Shown here: piece by piece, positions 33,835 to 45,163 of the stretch
Position numbering within the stretch: position 1 is the first letter of the stretch
How the letters are laid out: each line of letters begins with the position of its first letter
NCBI GenBank assembly: GCA_947568835.1
Contig: OX387610.1
Location: 1,056,501-1,120,500 of the forward strand
Direction: 5' to 3'
Origin: Protonemura montana
Lineage: Eukaryota; Arthropoda; Insecta; Plecoptera; Nemouridae
Length of the DNA: 64,000 bases
The notes under the pieces: generated by a model
The model's input: only the letters and a program-made list of their open reading frames with translations
Told to the model about the DNA's origin: nothing
Database searches by the model: none
Translations under genes and position numbers: made by a program

Positions 33835-34987
33835 AAACACCAGTAGACCTGAGTAAGCTCCCACTCCAATAGACCTGAGTAAGCTCCCACTACAATAGAC
33901 CTGAGTAAGCTCCCACTCCAATAGACCTGAGTAAGCTCCCACTCCAATAGACCTGAGTAAGCTTCCACTCCAATAGACCTGAGTAAGCTCCCACTCCAAT
34001 AGACCTGAGTAAGCTCCCACTCCAGTAGACCTGAGTAAGCTCCCACTCCAATAGACCTGAGTAAGCTCCCACTCCAATAGACCTGAGTAAGCTCCCACTC
34101 CAATAGACCTGAGTAAGCTCCCACTCCAGTAGACCTGAGTAAGCTTCCACTCCAATAGACCTGGGTAAGCACCCACTCCAATAGACCTGAGTAAGCTCCC
34201 ACTCCAATAGACCTGAGTAAGCTCCCACTCCAGTAGACCTGAGTAAGCTCCCACTCCAGTAGACCTGAGTAAGCTGCCACCCCAATAGACCTGAGTAAGC
34301 TCCCACTCCAATAGACCTGAGTAAGCTTCCACCCCAGTAGACCTGAGTAAGCTCCCACTCCAGTAGACCTGAGTAAGTTTCCACTCCAATAGACCTGAGT
34401 AAGCTCCCACTCCAATAGACCTGAGTAAGCTCCCACTCCAGTAGACCTGAGTAAGCTCCCACTCCAATAGACCTGAGTAAGCTCCCACTCCAGTAGACCT
34501 GAGTAAGCTCCCACTCCAGTAGACCTGAGTAAGCTGCCACCCCAATAGACCTGAGTAAGCTCCCACTCCAATAGACCTGAGTAAGCTACCACTCCAATAG
34601 ACCTGAGTAAGCTCCCACTCCAATAGACCTGAGTAAGCTCCCACTCCAATAGACCTGAGTAAGCTCCCACTCCAATAGACCCGAGTAAGCTCCCACTCCA
34701 ATAGACCTGAGTAAGCTCCCACTCCAGTAGACCTGAGTAAGCTGCCACCCCAATAGACCTGAGTAAGCTCCCACTCCAATAGACCTGAGTAAGCTACCAC
34801 TCCAATAGACCTGAGTAAGCTCCCACTCCAATATACCTGAGTAAGCTCCCACTCCAATAGACCTGAGTAAGCTCCCACTCCAATAGACCTGAGTAAGCTC
34901 CCACTCCAATAGACCTGAGTAAGCTCCCACTCCAATAGACCTGAGTAAGCTCCCACTCCAATAGACCTGAGTAAGCTGCCACTCCAA
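33835..34987. repeat. 26-bp minisatellite, about 44 copies
   Basis: Unit AGACCTGAGTAAGCTCCCAC plus TCCAAT, with CCAGT/CCAAT, GCTGCCACCCC and GCTTCCACTCC variants. Three minus-strand frames remain open for up to 409 codons (repeats of WELTQVYWSGSLLRSIGVGAYSGLLE) because 26 is not a multiple of three and the unit lacks stops on that strand. There is no splice or start support, so it is not called as a gene. Confidence 0.96.
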
Positions 34988-35065
34988 CAAGGTATGATGT
35001 TAAGGTATAATAAGGTGGTAAGGTATAATAAGGCGGTAAGGTATACCATATGGTAAGGTATGATC
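34988..35065. repeat. TAAGGTATA-type short repeats at the array edge
   Basis: AAGGTATRA / GTGGTAAGGTATAATAAG motifs recur about seven times in 78 bp directly after the 26-bp array. They form a second, unrelated tandem repeat at the array's boundary. Confidence 0.75.
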
Positions 35066-35814
35066 TAATATAAAACGCAATGTACATAGTTAAGAACTAA
35101 TAGAGAACTGTGAGTCCATCCATCTCTCTCACGACATGAAATATGCAATATGCATGTCGTGCCTTGGCTTGGAAATGCAGATAACACATTGCATATCTCT
35201 CTGTGTTGTTGTTGTTGTTTAGCTAAACCATTGCTTGGGGCGTTTTATGAGTTTCATAAATCTTTGTGGCAGCTTTTGTGTATTGAAAGAAGATGATGTT
35301 ATCAACACGGGGTTATGTAGGTGATTAATCATGTGTCATTTTGTTAGGATTGCATTACTTAAAGAACCGATGTTCGAAGTTATATTTTGAGGAAAATTAT
35401 CGTAGCTAAAGAAGCTATGTGAGCTACGGAAAAGAGCGGCGATTTTGGGTATTTTCTGCATATTTCCTTATATATGATTTTATTTTCCAGCTAGTTTTTA
35501 AAACTGTTAGAAAATATTTAAATTAATGCATGTGATTTAATTGTGCCAAATAATTTTTCTTCTACTTTAGTATAATCCTTCTCATTCACCAAGTTCTTCC
35601 ATACTTCCATATCTTGCCAGCTTCCTATCTCTTCTACTTCTTTCTATTTTCCATCTCTTCTCTCCACACCATCTTAGACTTTGTGTATTCATCTTTCTCT
35701 TGGTCTTTCTCTTCCCCGTCTCTCGTATTCCAAGCTTAAAATCTTCATTGCCAATCTTTCTTCCTCCATTCTCATCATTTTCCCAAATAATTTAAAGATT
35801 TATGCAAAAAAAAT
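35066..35814. other. Unique sequence with pyrimidine-rich tract
   Basis: 35575-35780 is strongly C/T-rich on the + strand (CTTCC, TCTCTT and TTCTCT runs). It is low-complexity and probably has no coding role. No gene is recognised in the remainder. Confidence 0.4.
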
Positions 35815-35882
35815 TTATTTAAATTGCAAACGCTTGCAATCCACAAGGTATTTTATTATTAGGGACACTAATAATCAAATTT
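35815..35882 (-). mobile_element. Tail fragment of tRNA-derived SINE family 1
   Basis: TTTAAATTGCAAACGCTTGC and GGTATTTTATTATTAGGGAC match 31255-31325 closely. The tRNA-like head is absent, so this is a tail-only copy and helps define the SINE's 3' end. Confidence 0.7.
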
Positions 35883-36626
35883 AAATATTTCTGTCTCAAT
35901 TTTTAAAACCTATTTTCTTTAAATTCAGTATTGATTTCGATTACATGTAAATATACCTATGTGTGTATTTCTTTTATCATAACTTTTATATTTTTTAGTT
36001 AGTAAAAATTATTTTTTCTTTAACTTGTTATTTAATTTGACCATTGGGCTGTGTTCCAATCACTCAATGTTACATTAGGATATTTTGTAATATTTTATAC
36101 TACAATGTAATATTTTGTAACTGAGCTCAACCGTCAAATTCGTTCCAACGACTCAATGATCTGCAATGTCCTCGACATCATCTCCTTCGCAAGAGAATCA
36201 AATCACTGTTATTTTGTCAAAGGAGCAATGAAGACCACACGCAATAGACGTCAACTGACATCCAATTCGATTTCCCGTCTTCGTTGTGAATGAAATGAAA
36301 TCCTAACCGAAATAACCTAAAAAAAGCCAGACGTCGCTTGACAGGGACGTCATCGCCGATACCCTTGCCCTTGATTAGTTCACTAGGGGGATTCAATTCA
36401 GAAGCGCGGGTAAATAATAATAAATACACGTTGCCTAAATTAGCTTGTTTGAAAAATGCCTTCTTTGGATGACATTTTTATTAAGATTTTATAAACTGTG
36501 AAGGATTAGGTTTATACCACTTTTCTTATTTTGAAAAAGCTCAAATTTTCATTCGTTCATTTCACTTCTCCAATTCGATTCACCAATCCTCATATTTCTG
36601 TCAGAAGGTAAAATTGTAAAACCCGC
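35883..36626. other. Unique sequence, no gene recognised
   Basis: 36120-36420 is less AT-rich than its surroundings and holds a 70-codon minus-strand frame (36217-36429) with no recognisable domain. Confidence 0.3.
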
Positions 36627-38992
36627 GGTAACATAAGATAGCAGAATTGAGAAGCTCTGTCAGGCGATCTCAGCATCTCCATGGCTACCAAACGTTGAAT
36701 CTACCATTGAACCTCCTATGCTAGGCCATGATATACCCGTGGTAACATAAGATAGCAGAATTGAGAAGCTCTGTCAGGCGATCTCAGCATCTCCATGGCT
36801 ACCAAACGTTGAATCTACCATTGAACCTCCTATGCTAGGCCATGATATACCCGTGGTAACATAAGATAGCAGAATTGAGAAGCTCTGTCAGGTGATCTTA
36901 GCATCTCCATGGCTACCAAACGTTGAATCTACCATTGAACCTCCTATGCTAGGCCATGATATACCCGTGGTAACATAAGATAGCAGAATTGAGAAGCTCT
37001 GTCAGGTGATCTTAGCATCTCCATGGCTACCAAACGTTGAATCTACCATTGAACCTCCTATGCTAGGCCATGCTATACCCGTGGTAACATAAGATAGCAG
37101 AATTGAGAAGCTCTGTCAGGTGATCTCAGCATCTCCATGGCTACCAAACGTTGAATCTACCATTGAACCTCCTATGCTAGGCCATGATATACCCGTGGTA
37201 ACATAAGATAGCAGAATTGAGAAGCTCTGTCAGGTGATCCCAGCATCTCCATGGCTACCAAACGTTGAATCTACCATTGAACCTTCAATGCTAGGCCATG
37301 ATATACCCGTGGTAACATAAGATAGCAGAATTGAGAAGCTCTGTCAGACGATCTCAGCATCTCCATGGCTACCAAACGTTGAATCGACCATTGAACCTCC
37401 TATGCTAGGCCATGATATACCCGTGGTAACATAAGATAGCAGAATTGAGAAGCTCTGTCAGGCGATCCCAGCATCTCCATGGCTACCAAACGTTGAATCT
37501 ACCATTGAACCTTCAATGCTAGGCCATGATATACCCGTGGTAACATAAGATAGCAGAATTGAGAAGCTCTGTCAGACGATCTCAGCATCTCCATGGCTAC
37601 CAAACGTTGAATCTACCATTGAACCTCCTATGCTAGGCCATGATATACCCGTGGTAACATAAGATAGCAGAATTGAGAAGCTCTGTCAGACGATCTCAGC
37701 ATCTCCATGGCTACCAAACGTTGAATCTACCATTGAACCTCCTATGCTAGGCCATGATATACCTGTGGTAACATAAGATAGCAGAATTGAGAAGCTCTGT
37801 CAGACGATCTCAGCATCTCCATGGCTACCAAACGTTGAATCTACCATTGAACCTCCTATGCTAGGCCATGATATACCTGTGGTAACATAAGATAGCAGAA
37901 TTGAGAAGCTCTGTCAGACGATCTCAGCATCTCCATGGCTACCAAACGTTGAATCTGCCATTGAACCTCCTATGCTAGGCCATGATATACCCTTGGTAAC
38001 ATAAGATAGCAGAATTGAGAAGCTCTGTCAGACGATCTCAGCATCTCCATGGCTACCAAACGTTGAATCGACCATTGAACCTCCTATGCTAGGCCATGAT
38101 ATACCCGTGGTAACATAAGATAGCAGAATTGAGAAGCTCTGTCAGGCTATCTCAGCATCTACATGGCTACCAAACGTTGAATCTACCATTGAACCTCCTA
38201 TGCTAGGCCATGATATACCCGTGGTAACATAAGATAGCAGAATTGAGAAGCTCTGTCAGGTGATCTCAGCATCTCCATGGCTACCAAACGTTGAATCTAC
38301 CATTGAACCTCCTATGCTAGACCATGATATACCCGTGGTAACATAAGATAGCAGAATTGAGAAGCTCTGTCAGGCGATCTCAGCATCTCCATGGCTACCA
38401 AACGTTGAATCTACCATTGAACCTCCTATGCTAGGCCATGATATACCCTTGGTAACATAAGATAGCAGAATTGAGAAGCTCTGTCAGACGATCTCAGCAT
38501 CTCCATGGCTACCAAACGTTGAATCGACCATTGAACCTCCTATGCTAGGCCATGATATACCCGTGGTAACATAAGATAGCAGAATTGAGAAGCTCTGTCA
38601 GGCTATCTCAGCATCTACATGGCTACCAAACGTTGAATCTACCATTGAACCTCCTATGCTAGGCCATGATATACCCGTGGTAACATAAGATAGCAGAATT
38701 GAGAAGCTCTGTCAGGTGATCTCAGCATCTCCATGGCTACCAAACGTTGAATCTACCATTGAACCTCCTATGCTAGACCATGATATACCCGTGGTAACAT
38801 AAGATAGCAGAATTGAGAAGCTCTGTCAGGCGATCTCAGCATCTCCATGGCTACCAAACGTTGAATCTACCATTGAACCTCCTATGCTAGGCCATGATAT
38901 ACCCGTGGTAACATAAGATAGCAGAATTGAGAAGCTCTGTCAGGCGATCTTAGCATCTCCATGGCTACCAAACGTTGAATCTACCATTGAAC
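36627..38992. repeat. 114-bp satellite-like array, about 21 copies
   Basis: Unit starts GGTAACATAAGATAGCAGAA, contains CTCCATGGCTACCAAACGTT and ends AGGCCATGATATACCCGT. Copies are about 97% identical. Two adjacent four-unit blocks (37991-38446 and 38447-38902) share the same series of private variants (CCTTGG; GAATCGACC; CTATCTCAGCATCTACATGG; CTAGACC), showing a 456-bp tandem duplication on top of the monomer repeat. No coding capacity. Confidence 0.97.
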
Positions 38993-39685
38993 CAAAACGA
39001 ACAAGTCATAATTTTTTTGTAAAGTTTTATTTGGGTGAATTTTCCTTTGAATTTACTATTGCAGATTGAAGTACCCGGTCCCGGTCTTTAGTAAGGGATG
39101 CTGTACCCTCCCGTAAGTCGGGCTACATGTGTGGGAGCCCAGCCTTCAATTGTAAGGTCATGTTACCTAACCCCAGACTTTTCCAGGCCACGGCCAGTGG
39201 GCGGCCACGCGCCGATAAAGAAACCAATTGATTCAAGATCGTGGTAAAACAAAAATGTTGAAAAGTTTCACTCGTGTGTGATTTTTACGAAATTTTGCCA
39301 CTTGATGAGATTTTTATTTCTTTGTCGTAATTTAACGAAAAATGTCAACAAAAAGAAATCCCGGTTAATTCTTTCAACGGATTAAGTTTGTAAAAAAAAA
39401 AAAACGATTTTATATAAAATTAGAAAAGAAAATGTATTTGATGGCAATGTGTGGTTGGAGAAACTTCTGAAAACTTGTTGGAGTTTCAACCTACAGTAGA
39501 TCTGCCATTAAAACAAAACCAATTTTAAGATACCCGAGAGTGTGGGAAATTGGAGAGGGTCGCTTAACTTTTAGGTCTTTTATATGATTAAACCATTAAA
39601 AATTGCATTGCCCAACCGGAAATCACATTTAAAGTTCAAAGAAACCTCGTATCATTCCTTTTGGTATCGAACGGCTCGTCGTTAT
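38993..39685. other. Unique sequence, GC-richer at 39070-39220
   Basis: 39070-39220 contains CCCGGTCCCGGTCTT, GGGATGCTGTACCCTCCCG and GGCCACGGCCAGTGGGCGG. It stands out from the AT-rich flanks and may be part of an unrecognised element. No open frame or RNA family could be assigned. Confidence 0.35.
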
Positions 39686-41240
39686 AGAGGCTGGAGGGAT
39701 AAAAGTTAAGCAACACTGCGCTGGGTCAGGTATTGGATGGGTGACCATCATACACATGACCAGTTCTGTTCGGGAGAGAGGCTGGAGGGATGAAAGTTAA
39801 GCAACACTGCGCTGGGTCAGGTATTGGATGGGTGACCATCATACACATGACCAGTTCTGTTCGGGAGAGAGGCTGGAGGGATAAAAGTTAAGCAACACTG
39901 CGCTGGGTCAGGTATTGGATGGGTGACCATCATACACATGACCAGTTCTGTTTGGGAGAGAGGTTGGAGGGATGAAAGTTAAGTAACACTGCGCTGGGTC
40001 AGGTATTGGATGGGTGACCATCATGCACATGACCAGTTCTGTTCGGTAGAGAAGTTGGAGGGATGAAAGTTAAGCAACACTGCGCTAGGTCAGGTATTGG
40101 ATGGGTGACCATCATACACATGACCAGTTCTGTTCGGAAAAGAGGTTTGAGGGATGAAAGTTAAGCAACACTGCGCTGAGTCAGGTATTGGATGGGTGAC
40201 CATCATACACATGACCAGTTCTGTACGGGAGAGAGTTTGGAGGGATGAAAGTTAAGCAACACTGCGCTGGGTCAGGTATTGGATGGGTGACCATCATACA
40301 CACGACCAGTTCTGTACGGGAGAGAGGTTGGAGGGATGAAAGTTAAGCAACACTGCGCTGGGTCAGGTATTGGATGGGTGACCATCATACACATGACCAG
40401 TTCTGTTCGGGAGAGAGGCTGGAGGGATGATAGTTAAGCAACACTGCGCTGGGTCAGGTATTGGATGGGTGACCATCATACACACGACCAGTTCTGTACG
40501 GGAGAGAGGTTGGAGGGATGAAAGTTAAGCAACACTGCGCTGGGTCAGGTATTGGATGGGTGACCATCATACACATGACCAGTTCTGTACGGGAGAGAGG
40601 TTGGAGGGATGAAAGTTAAGCAACACTGCGCTGAGTCAGGTATTGGATGGGTGATCATCATACACATGACCAGTTCTGTTCGGGAGAGAGGTTGGAGGGA
40701 TGAAAGTTAAGCAACACTGCGCTGGGTCAGGTATTGGATGGGTGACCATCATACACACGACCAGTTCTGTACGGGAGAGAGGTTGGAGGGATGAAAGTTA
40801 AGCAACACTGCGCTGGGTCAGGTATTGGATGGGTGACCATCATACACATGACCAGTTCTGTTCGGGAGAGAGGCTGGAGGGATGAAAGTTAAGCAACACT
40901 GCGCTGGGTCAGGTATTGGATGGGTGACCATCATACACATGACCAGTTCTGTTCGGGAGAGAGGTTGGAGGGATGAAAGTTAGTACAGCAACTTCACTCG
41001 CCTTGCTTATCAACCTCTCGACAGCATGGATTTGTGGAGGAATCCTGTTGTTCACGTTGTACCGTCCTTCGGAAGGGACGTTAAGCCGGTGGTCCCTTTG
41101 ATTTTCAACAGGAGTAGGCTGCGTGTCAGCACCGGGCTTCCCCTTCTCTGTTCTAGGCTAGGTTAGGTTCATCATCACTCATTCACAGATGCCATAAGAC
41201 CAGTGCCACATGCCCCGTTGTCAAAACAGAGCGTTGTGGA
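39686..41240 (+). mobile_element. 5S-derived SINE with 14 tandem heads
   Basis: Fourteen 91-bp units run from about 39702 to 40975. Each contains GTTAAGCAACACTGCGCTGG, GTCAGGTATTGGATGGGTGA and the linker CAGTTCTGTTCGGGAGAGAG. They are followed at 40976 by the ordinary SINE body (GTTAGTACAGCAACTTCACT through GTCAAAACAGAGCGTTG). Every unit keeps the full 5S-type internal promoter region (A box, intermediate element, C box). The 5' half of 5S (GTTTGGCGTGTTGG) is absent from all units; the array opens inside a linker at about 39690. Unit variants (TTCGGG/TACGGG, ACATG/ACACG, GGTTGG/GGCTGG) are interspersed. Confidence 0.94.
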
Positions 41241-41769
41241 TAAAAGAAAGCGTAATTTTTGTGGGAAATAATGTTCACTTAGATTTAATATCTGAAGTTA
41301 TTTCAATGTGACCTAGGTGATGGTTCAAACGTCGGGGTCAAGACACAATTTATGGAGGCAAACTCGGTGAAATATTTCCACAATTTGCGCGGGTACAAAA
41401 TGCGATTAAACAGCGGGTAACTACATTTATTGCCCCAACTTTAACACGAATTTATGTCTGGGGGGTAATAACACGGTGTTAATTACTCTGTCGCCGTATT
41501 TTTATGAAAAATGTGATGAACTTTGGAGGCTTTAAAAATGAAGGAAAGTTCGTTGTTTAACGGGATAGAAAGACGCTAGCGCCGCAACACGACCTCGGAG
41601 AACAGATATTCTCGTTTGCTGCAAATTTAAACACCAATTTTAAGCAATATCATAAGATTGTTCTAAGAAACAAAGATTTTTTCTTTGGAAATGACTGGCA
41701 TTTGCTAGCCCCTTATGGTAAACCGAGGTCGATCAAATATTCCATAGAAAGTACTAACTATATCCTTCA
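41241..41769. other. Unique sequence between two expanded SINEs
   Basis: No gene or repeat is recognised. 41330-41600 is moderately GC-rich with no long open frame. Confidence 0.35.
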
Positions 41770-42543
41770 TAATACCAGTTCTGTTTGGGAGAGAGGTTGG
41801 AGGGATGAAAGGTAAGCAACACTGCGCTGGGTCAGGTATTGGATGGGTGACCATCATACACATGACCAGTTCTGTTCGGGAGAGAGGTTGGAGGGATGAA
41901 AGGTAAGCAACACTGCGCTGGGTCAGATATTGGATGGGTGACCATCATACACATGACCAGTTCTGTTCGGGAGAGAGGTTGGAGGGATGAAAGGTAAGTA
42001 ACACTGCGCTGGGTCAGGTATTGGATGGGTGACCATCATACACATGACCAGTTCTGTTCGGGAGACAGGTTGGAGGGATGAAAGGTAAGCAACACTGCGC
42101 TGGGTCAGATATTGGATGGGTGACCATCATACACATGACCAGTTCTGTTCGGGAGAGAGGTTGGAGGGATGAAAGTTAAGCAACACTGCGCTGAGTCAGG
42201 TATTGGATGGGTGACCATCATACACATGACCAGTTCTGTTTGGGAGAGAGGTTGGAGGGATGAAAGTTAAGCAACACTGCGCTGGGTCAGGTATTGGATG
42301 GGTGACCATCATACACATGACCAGTTCTGTTCGGGAGAGAGGTTGGAGGCATGAAAGTTAGTACAGCAACTTCACTCGCCTTGCCTATCAACCTCTCGAC
42401 AGCATGGATTTGTGGAGGAATCCTGTTGTTCGCGTTGTACCGTCCTTCGGAAGGGACGTTAAGCCGGTGGTCCCCCATATGATTTTCACCGACGCTACTG
42501 GTCCATTTTCACAGAGCCCGTGAATAATTACGTCGATAAACAC
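41770..42543 (+). mobile_element. 5S-derived SINE with six tandem heads and internally deleted body
   Basis: Opens within a linker (ACCAGTTCTGTTTGGGAGAG). Six 91-bp units start at 41811, 41902, 41993, 42084, 42175 and 42266, then the body. After GTTAAGCCGGTGGTCCC at about 42475 roughly 60 bp of the body are missing. The sequence resumes with GATTTTCACCGACGC and ends near TACGTCGATAAACA. Several units share GAAAGGTAAGC instead of GAAAGTTAAGC, a variant specific to this locus, so it expanded independently of 39686-41240. Confidence 0.9.
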
Positions 42544-42818
42544 TACAAATCAATTTACTAAAGAATAAATTAAGCCAACTAACATGTTTCGTTTTGAGTT
42601 AATTTATTTTATATCTGTTTGGTAATTGTTTTCAGGGCGTACTATCAGTTCATGACGCAAAGTACTTACTACATGTGGCTTCGAATCGGTAAGCTCTCAA
42701 ATTATGTACATACTATTAGTTATTTACGAAGTTAATATCAAATAATTGTCCATAACTTTCTGTAGGTTATTTTTACCCTTTCTTGTTTTAGCCCGTTCCG
42801 CAAAACCACACATTCTTT
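42544..42818. other. Unique spacer with a possible 53-bp exon
   Basis: 42636-42688 is bounded by TTGTTTTCAG| and |GTAAGC and would encode AYYQFMTQSTYYMWLRI on the plus strand. Consensus sites are good, but such a short exon cannot be supported alone. Confidence 0.2.
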
Positions 42819-43463
42819 TTGTTTCGATATGATTCCTATTTTATTCTTTCCCGCACCAAACTTTGCACCCAGCCAAACCTTTCGGTGTCTCACGAGATTC
42901 AACTCAAACAACCCAACAACGAATTTAATTATTATACGATTACACTCAAAATCCCACAGCAAGTTACCGAATTTAAACGAATGCGTACATATGTTGGTAC
43001 AGTGCACTTGAGTATGTTCTTGCCAAATAGAATATCCTTGTTTTGCATAAACTTTAACTCCGAAGAATGCAGCTTGAGATTTGTTTTATGCCTCTTATAC
43101 TCAGCGAAATGTCAACTGCATTCAATTCCTTTTATGTATGCAGACAATAATCTCAAAACATCTTGCCAAATAGAAAATAGAAAGATGATCGCGGCAATGT
43201 CAAGCCAAAACACAAGTCGAATACATTTCGAAATCCTGAACTTCATATGTAAAGCAATTGTGCAAATAAGTGGTGCAGTTTGTGGCTTTATTTCTAAAGA
43301 TATATTCATTCTTAACTTCTTTTTGAAGCATCTTAAGATGGATTGGCTGCATCTTGCAAGCAATGTGTCTTTATGCATTAGATATTTCGCTATCGACCGG
43401 TCTGCCCCAGGACAGGTTAGAAGTTGCACTGGGACAGAGTTACATGGCCAGTCGAACACGTGA
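42819..43463 (+). CDS. Unrecognised 214-codon open frame (doubtful)
   Basis: An uninterrupted plus-strand frame from ATG at 42819 runs into the first units of the 43-bp array, where it ends. It is longer than chance frames elsewhere in non-repeat DNA here. It shows no signal peptide, domain or membrane segment I recognise, has many Cys/Asn/Ser residues typical of translated AT-rich DNA, and a 128-codon minus-strand frame (43112-43498) overlaps it. It may be coding or chance; transcript evidence would decide. Confidence 0.15.
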   Translation: MFRYDSYFILSRTKLCTQPNLSVSHEIQLKQPNNEFNYYTITLKIPQQVTEFKRMRTYVGTVHLSMFLPNRISLFCINFNSEECSLRFVLCLLYSAKCQLHSIPFMYADNNLKTSCQIENRKMIAAMSSQNTSRIHFEILNFICKAIVQISGAVCGFISKDIFILNFFLKHLKMDWLHLASNVSLCIRYFAIDRSAPGQVRSCTGTELHGQSNT

Positions 43464-45163
43464 AAGTTGCACTGGGACAGAGTCACATGCCCAGTCAAAC
43501 ACGTGAAAGTTGCACTGGGACAGAGTCACATGCCCAGTCAAACACCTGAAAGTTGTACTGGGACAGAGTCACATGCCCAGTCGAACACGTGAAAGTTGCA
43601 CTGGGACAGAGTCACATGCCCAGTCAAACACGTGAAAGTTGCACTGCGACAGAGTCACATGCCCAGTCGAACACGTGAAAGTTGCACTGGGGCAGAGTCA
43701 CATGCCCAGTCGAACACGTGAAAGTTGCACTGGGGCAGAGTCACATGCCCAGTCGAACACGTGAAAGTTGCACTGGGGCAGAGTCACATGCCCAGTCGAA
43801 CACGTGAAAGTTGCACTGCGACAGAGTTACATGCCCAGTTGAACACGTGAAAGTTGCACTGGGACAGAGTCACATGCCCAGTCAAACACGTGAAAGTTGC
43901 ACTGGGACAGAGTATCATGCCCAGTCGAACACATGAAAGTTGCACTGGGGCACAGTCACATGCCCAGTCAAACACGTGAAAGTTGCACTGGGACAGAGTC
44001 ACATGCCCAGTCGAACACGTGAAAGTTGCACTGGGACAGAGTCACATGCCCAGTCGAACACGTGAAAGTTGCACTGGGACAGAGTCACATGCCCAGTCGA
44101 ACACGTGAAAGTTGCACTGGGACAGAGTCACATGCCCAGTCGAACACGTGAAAGTTACACTGGGACAGAGTCACGTGCCCAGTCGAACACGTGAAAGTTG
44201 CACTGGGGCAGAGTCACATGCCCAGTCGAACACGTGAAAGTTGCACTGGGGCAGAGTCACATGCCCAGTTGAACACGTGAAAGTTGCACTGGGACAGAGT
44301 CACATGCCCAGTCAAACACGTGAAAGTTACACTGGGACAGAGTCACATGCCCAGTCAAACACGTGAAAGTTGCACTGGGGCAGAGTCACATGCCCAGTCG
44401 AACACGTGAAAGTTGCACTGGGGCAGAGTCACATGCCCAGTCGAACACGTGAAAGTTGCACTGGGGCAGAGTCACATGCCCAGTCGAACACGTGAAAGTT
44501 GCACTGCGACAGAGTTACATGCCCAGTTGAACACGTGAAAGTTGCACTGGGACAGAGTCACATGCCCAGTCAAACACGTGAAAGTTGCACTGGGACAGAG
44601 TATCATGCCCAGTCGAACACATGAAAGTTGCACTGGGGCACAGTCACATGCCCAGTCAAACACGTGAAAGTTGCACTGGGACAGAGTCACATGCCCAGTC
44701 GAACACGTGAAAGTTGCACTGGGACAGAGTCACATGCCCAGTCGAACACGTGAAAGTTGCACTGGGACAGAGTCACATGCCCAGTCGAACACGTGAAAGT
44801 TGCACTGGGACAGAGTCACATGCCCAGTCGAACACGTGAAAGTTGCACTGGGACAGAGTCACATGCCCAGTCGAACACGTGAAAGTTACACTGGGACAGA
44901 GTCACGTGCCCAGTCGAACACGTGAAAGTTGCACTGGGGCAGAGTCACATGCCCAGTCGAACACGTGAAAGTTGCACTGGGGCAGAGTCACATGCCCAGT
45001 TGAACACGTGAAAGTTGCACTGGGACAGAGTCACATGCCCAGTCAAACACGTGAAAGTTACACTGGGACAGAGTCACATGCCCAGTCAAACACGTGAAAG
45101 TTACACTTGGACAGAGTCACATGCCCAGTCGAACACGTGAAAGTTGCACTGGGACAGACAGCT
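43411..45163. repeat. 43-bp minisatellite carrying a CACGTG site in almost every unit, about 41 copies
   Basis: Unit GTCACATGCCCAGTCGAACA plus CGTGAAAGTTGCACTGGGACAGA (split at the CACGTG palindrome). Variants are GGGAC/GGGGC, CGAAC/CAAAC and GTTGC/GTTAC. Two 16-unit (688-bp) blocks carry the same variant series: 43784-44002 reappears unit for unit at 44472-44690. Frames in it on the minus strand are artefacts. Confidence 0.96.

Noticed and set aside
33786-35087. Minus-strand frames up to 409 codons of the type WELTQVYWSGSLLRSIGVGAYSGLLE
   Set aside because: Translation of a 26-bp repeat in all three frames; no gene features.
36627-38992. CRISPR-like array of regularly spaced repeats
   Set aside because: Whole 114-bp units are repeated with no unique spacers, in a eukaryotic context; an ordinary tandem array. 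The same reasoning applies to the 86-, 89- and 118-bp arrays.
39686-40980. Cluster of functional 5S rRNA genes
   Set aside because: Units hold only the central and 3' part of 5S plus a SINE linker, lack the 5' half and a T-run terminator, and lead into a SINE body.
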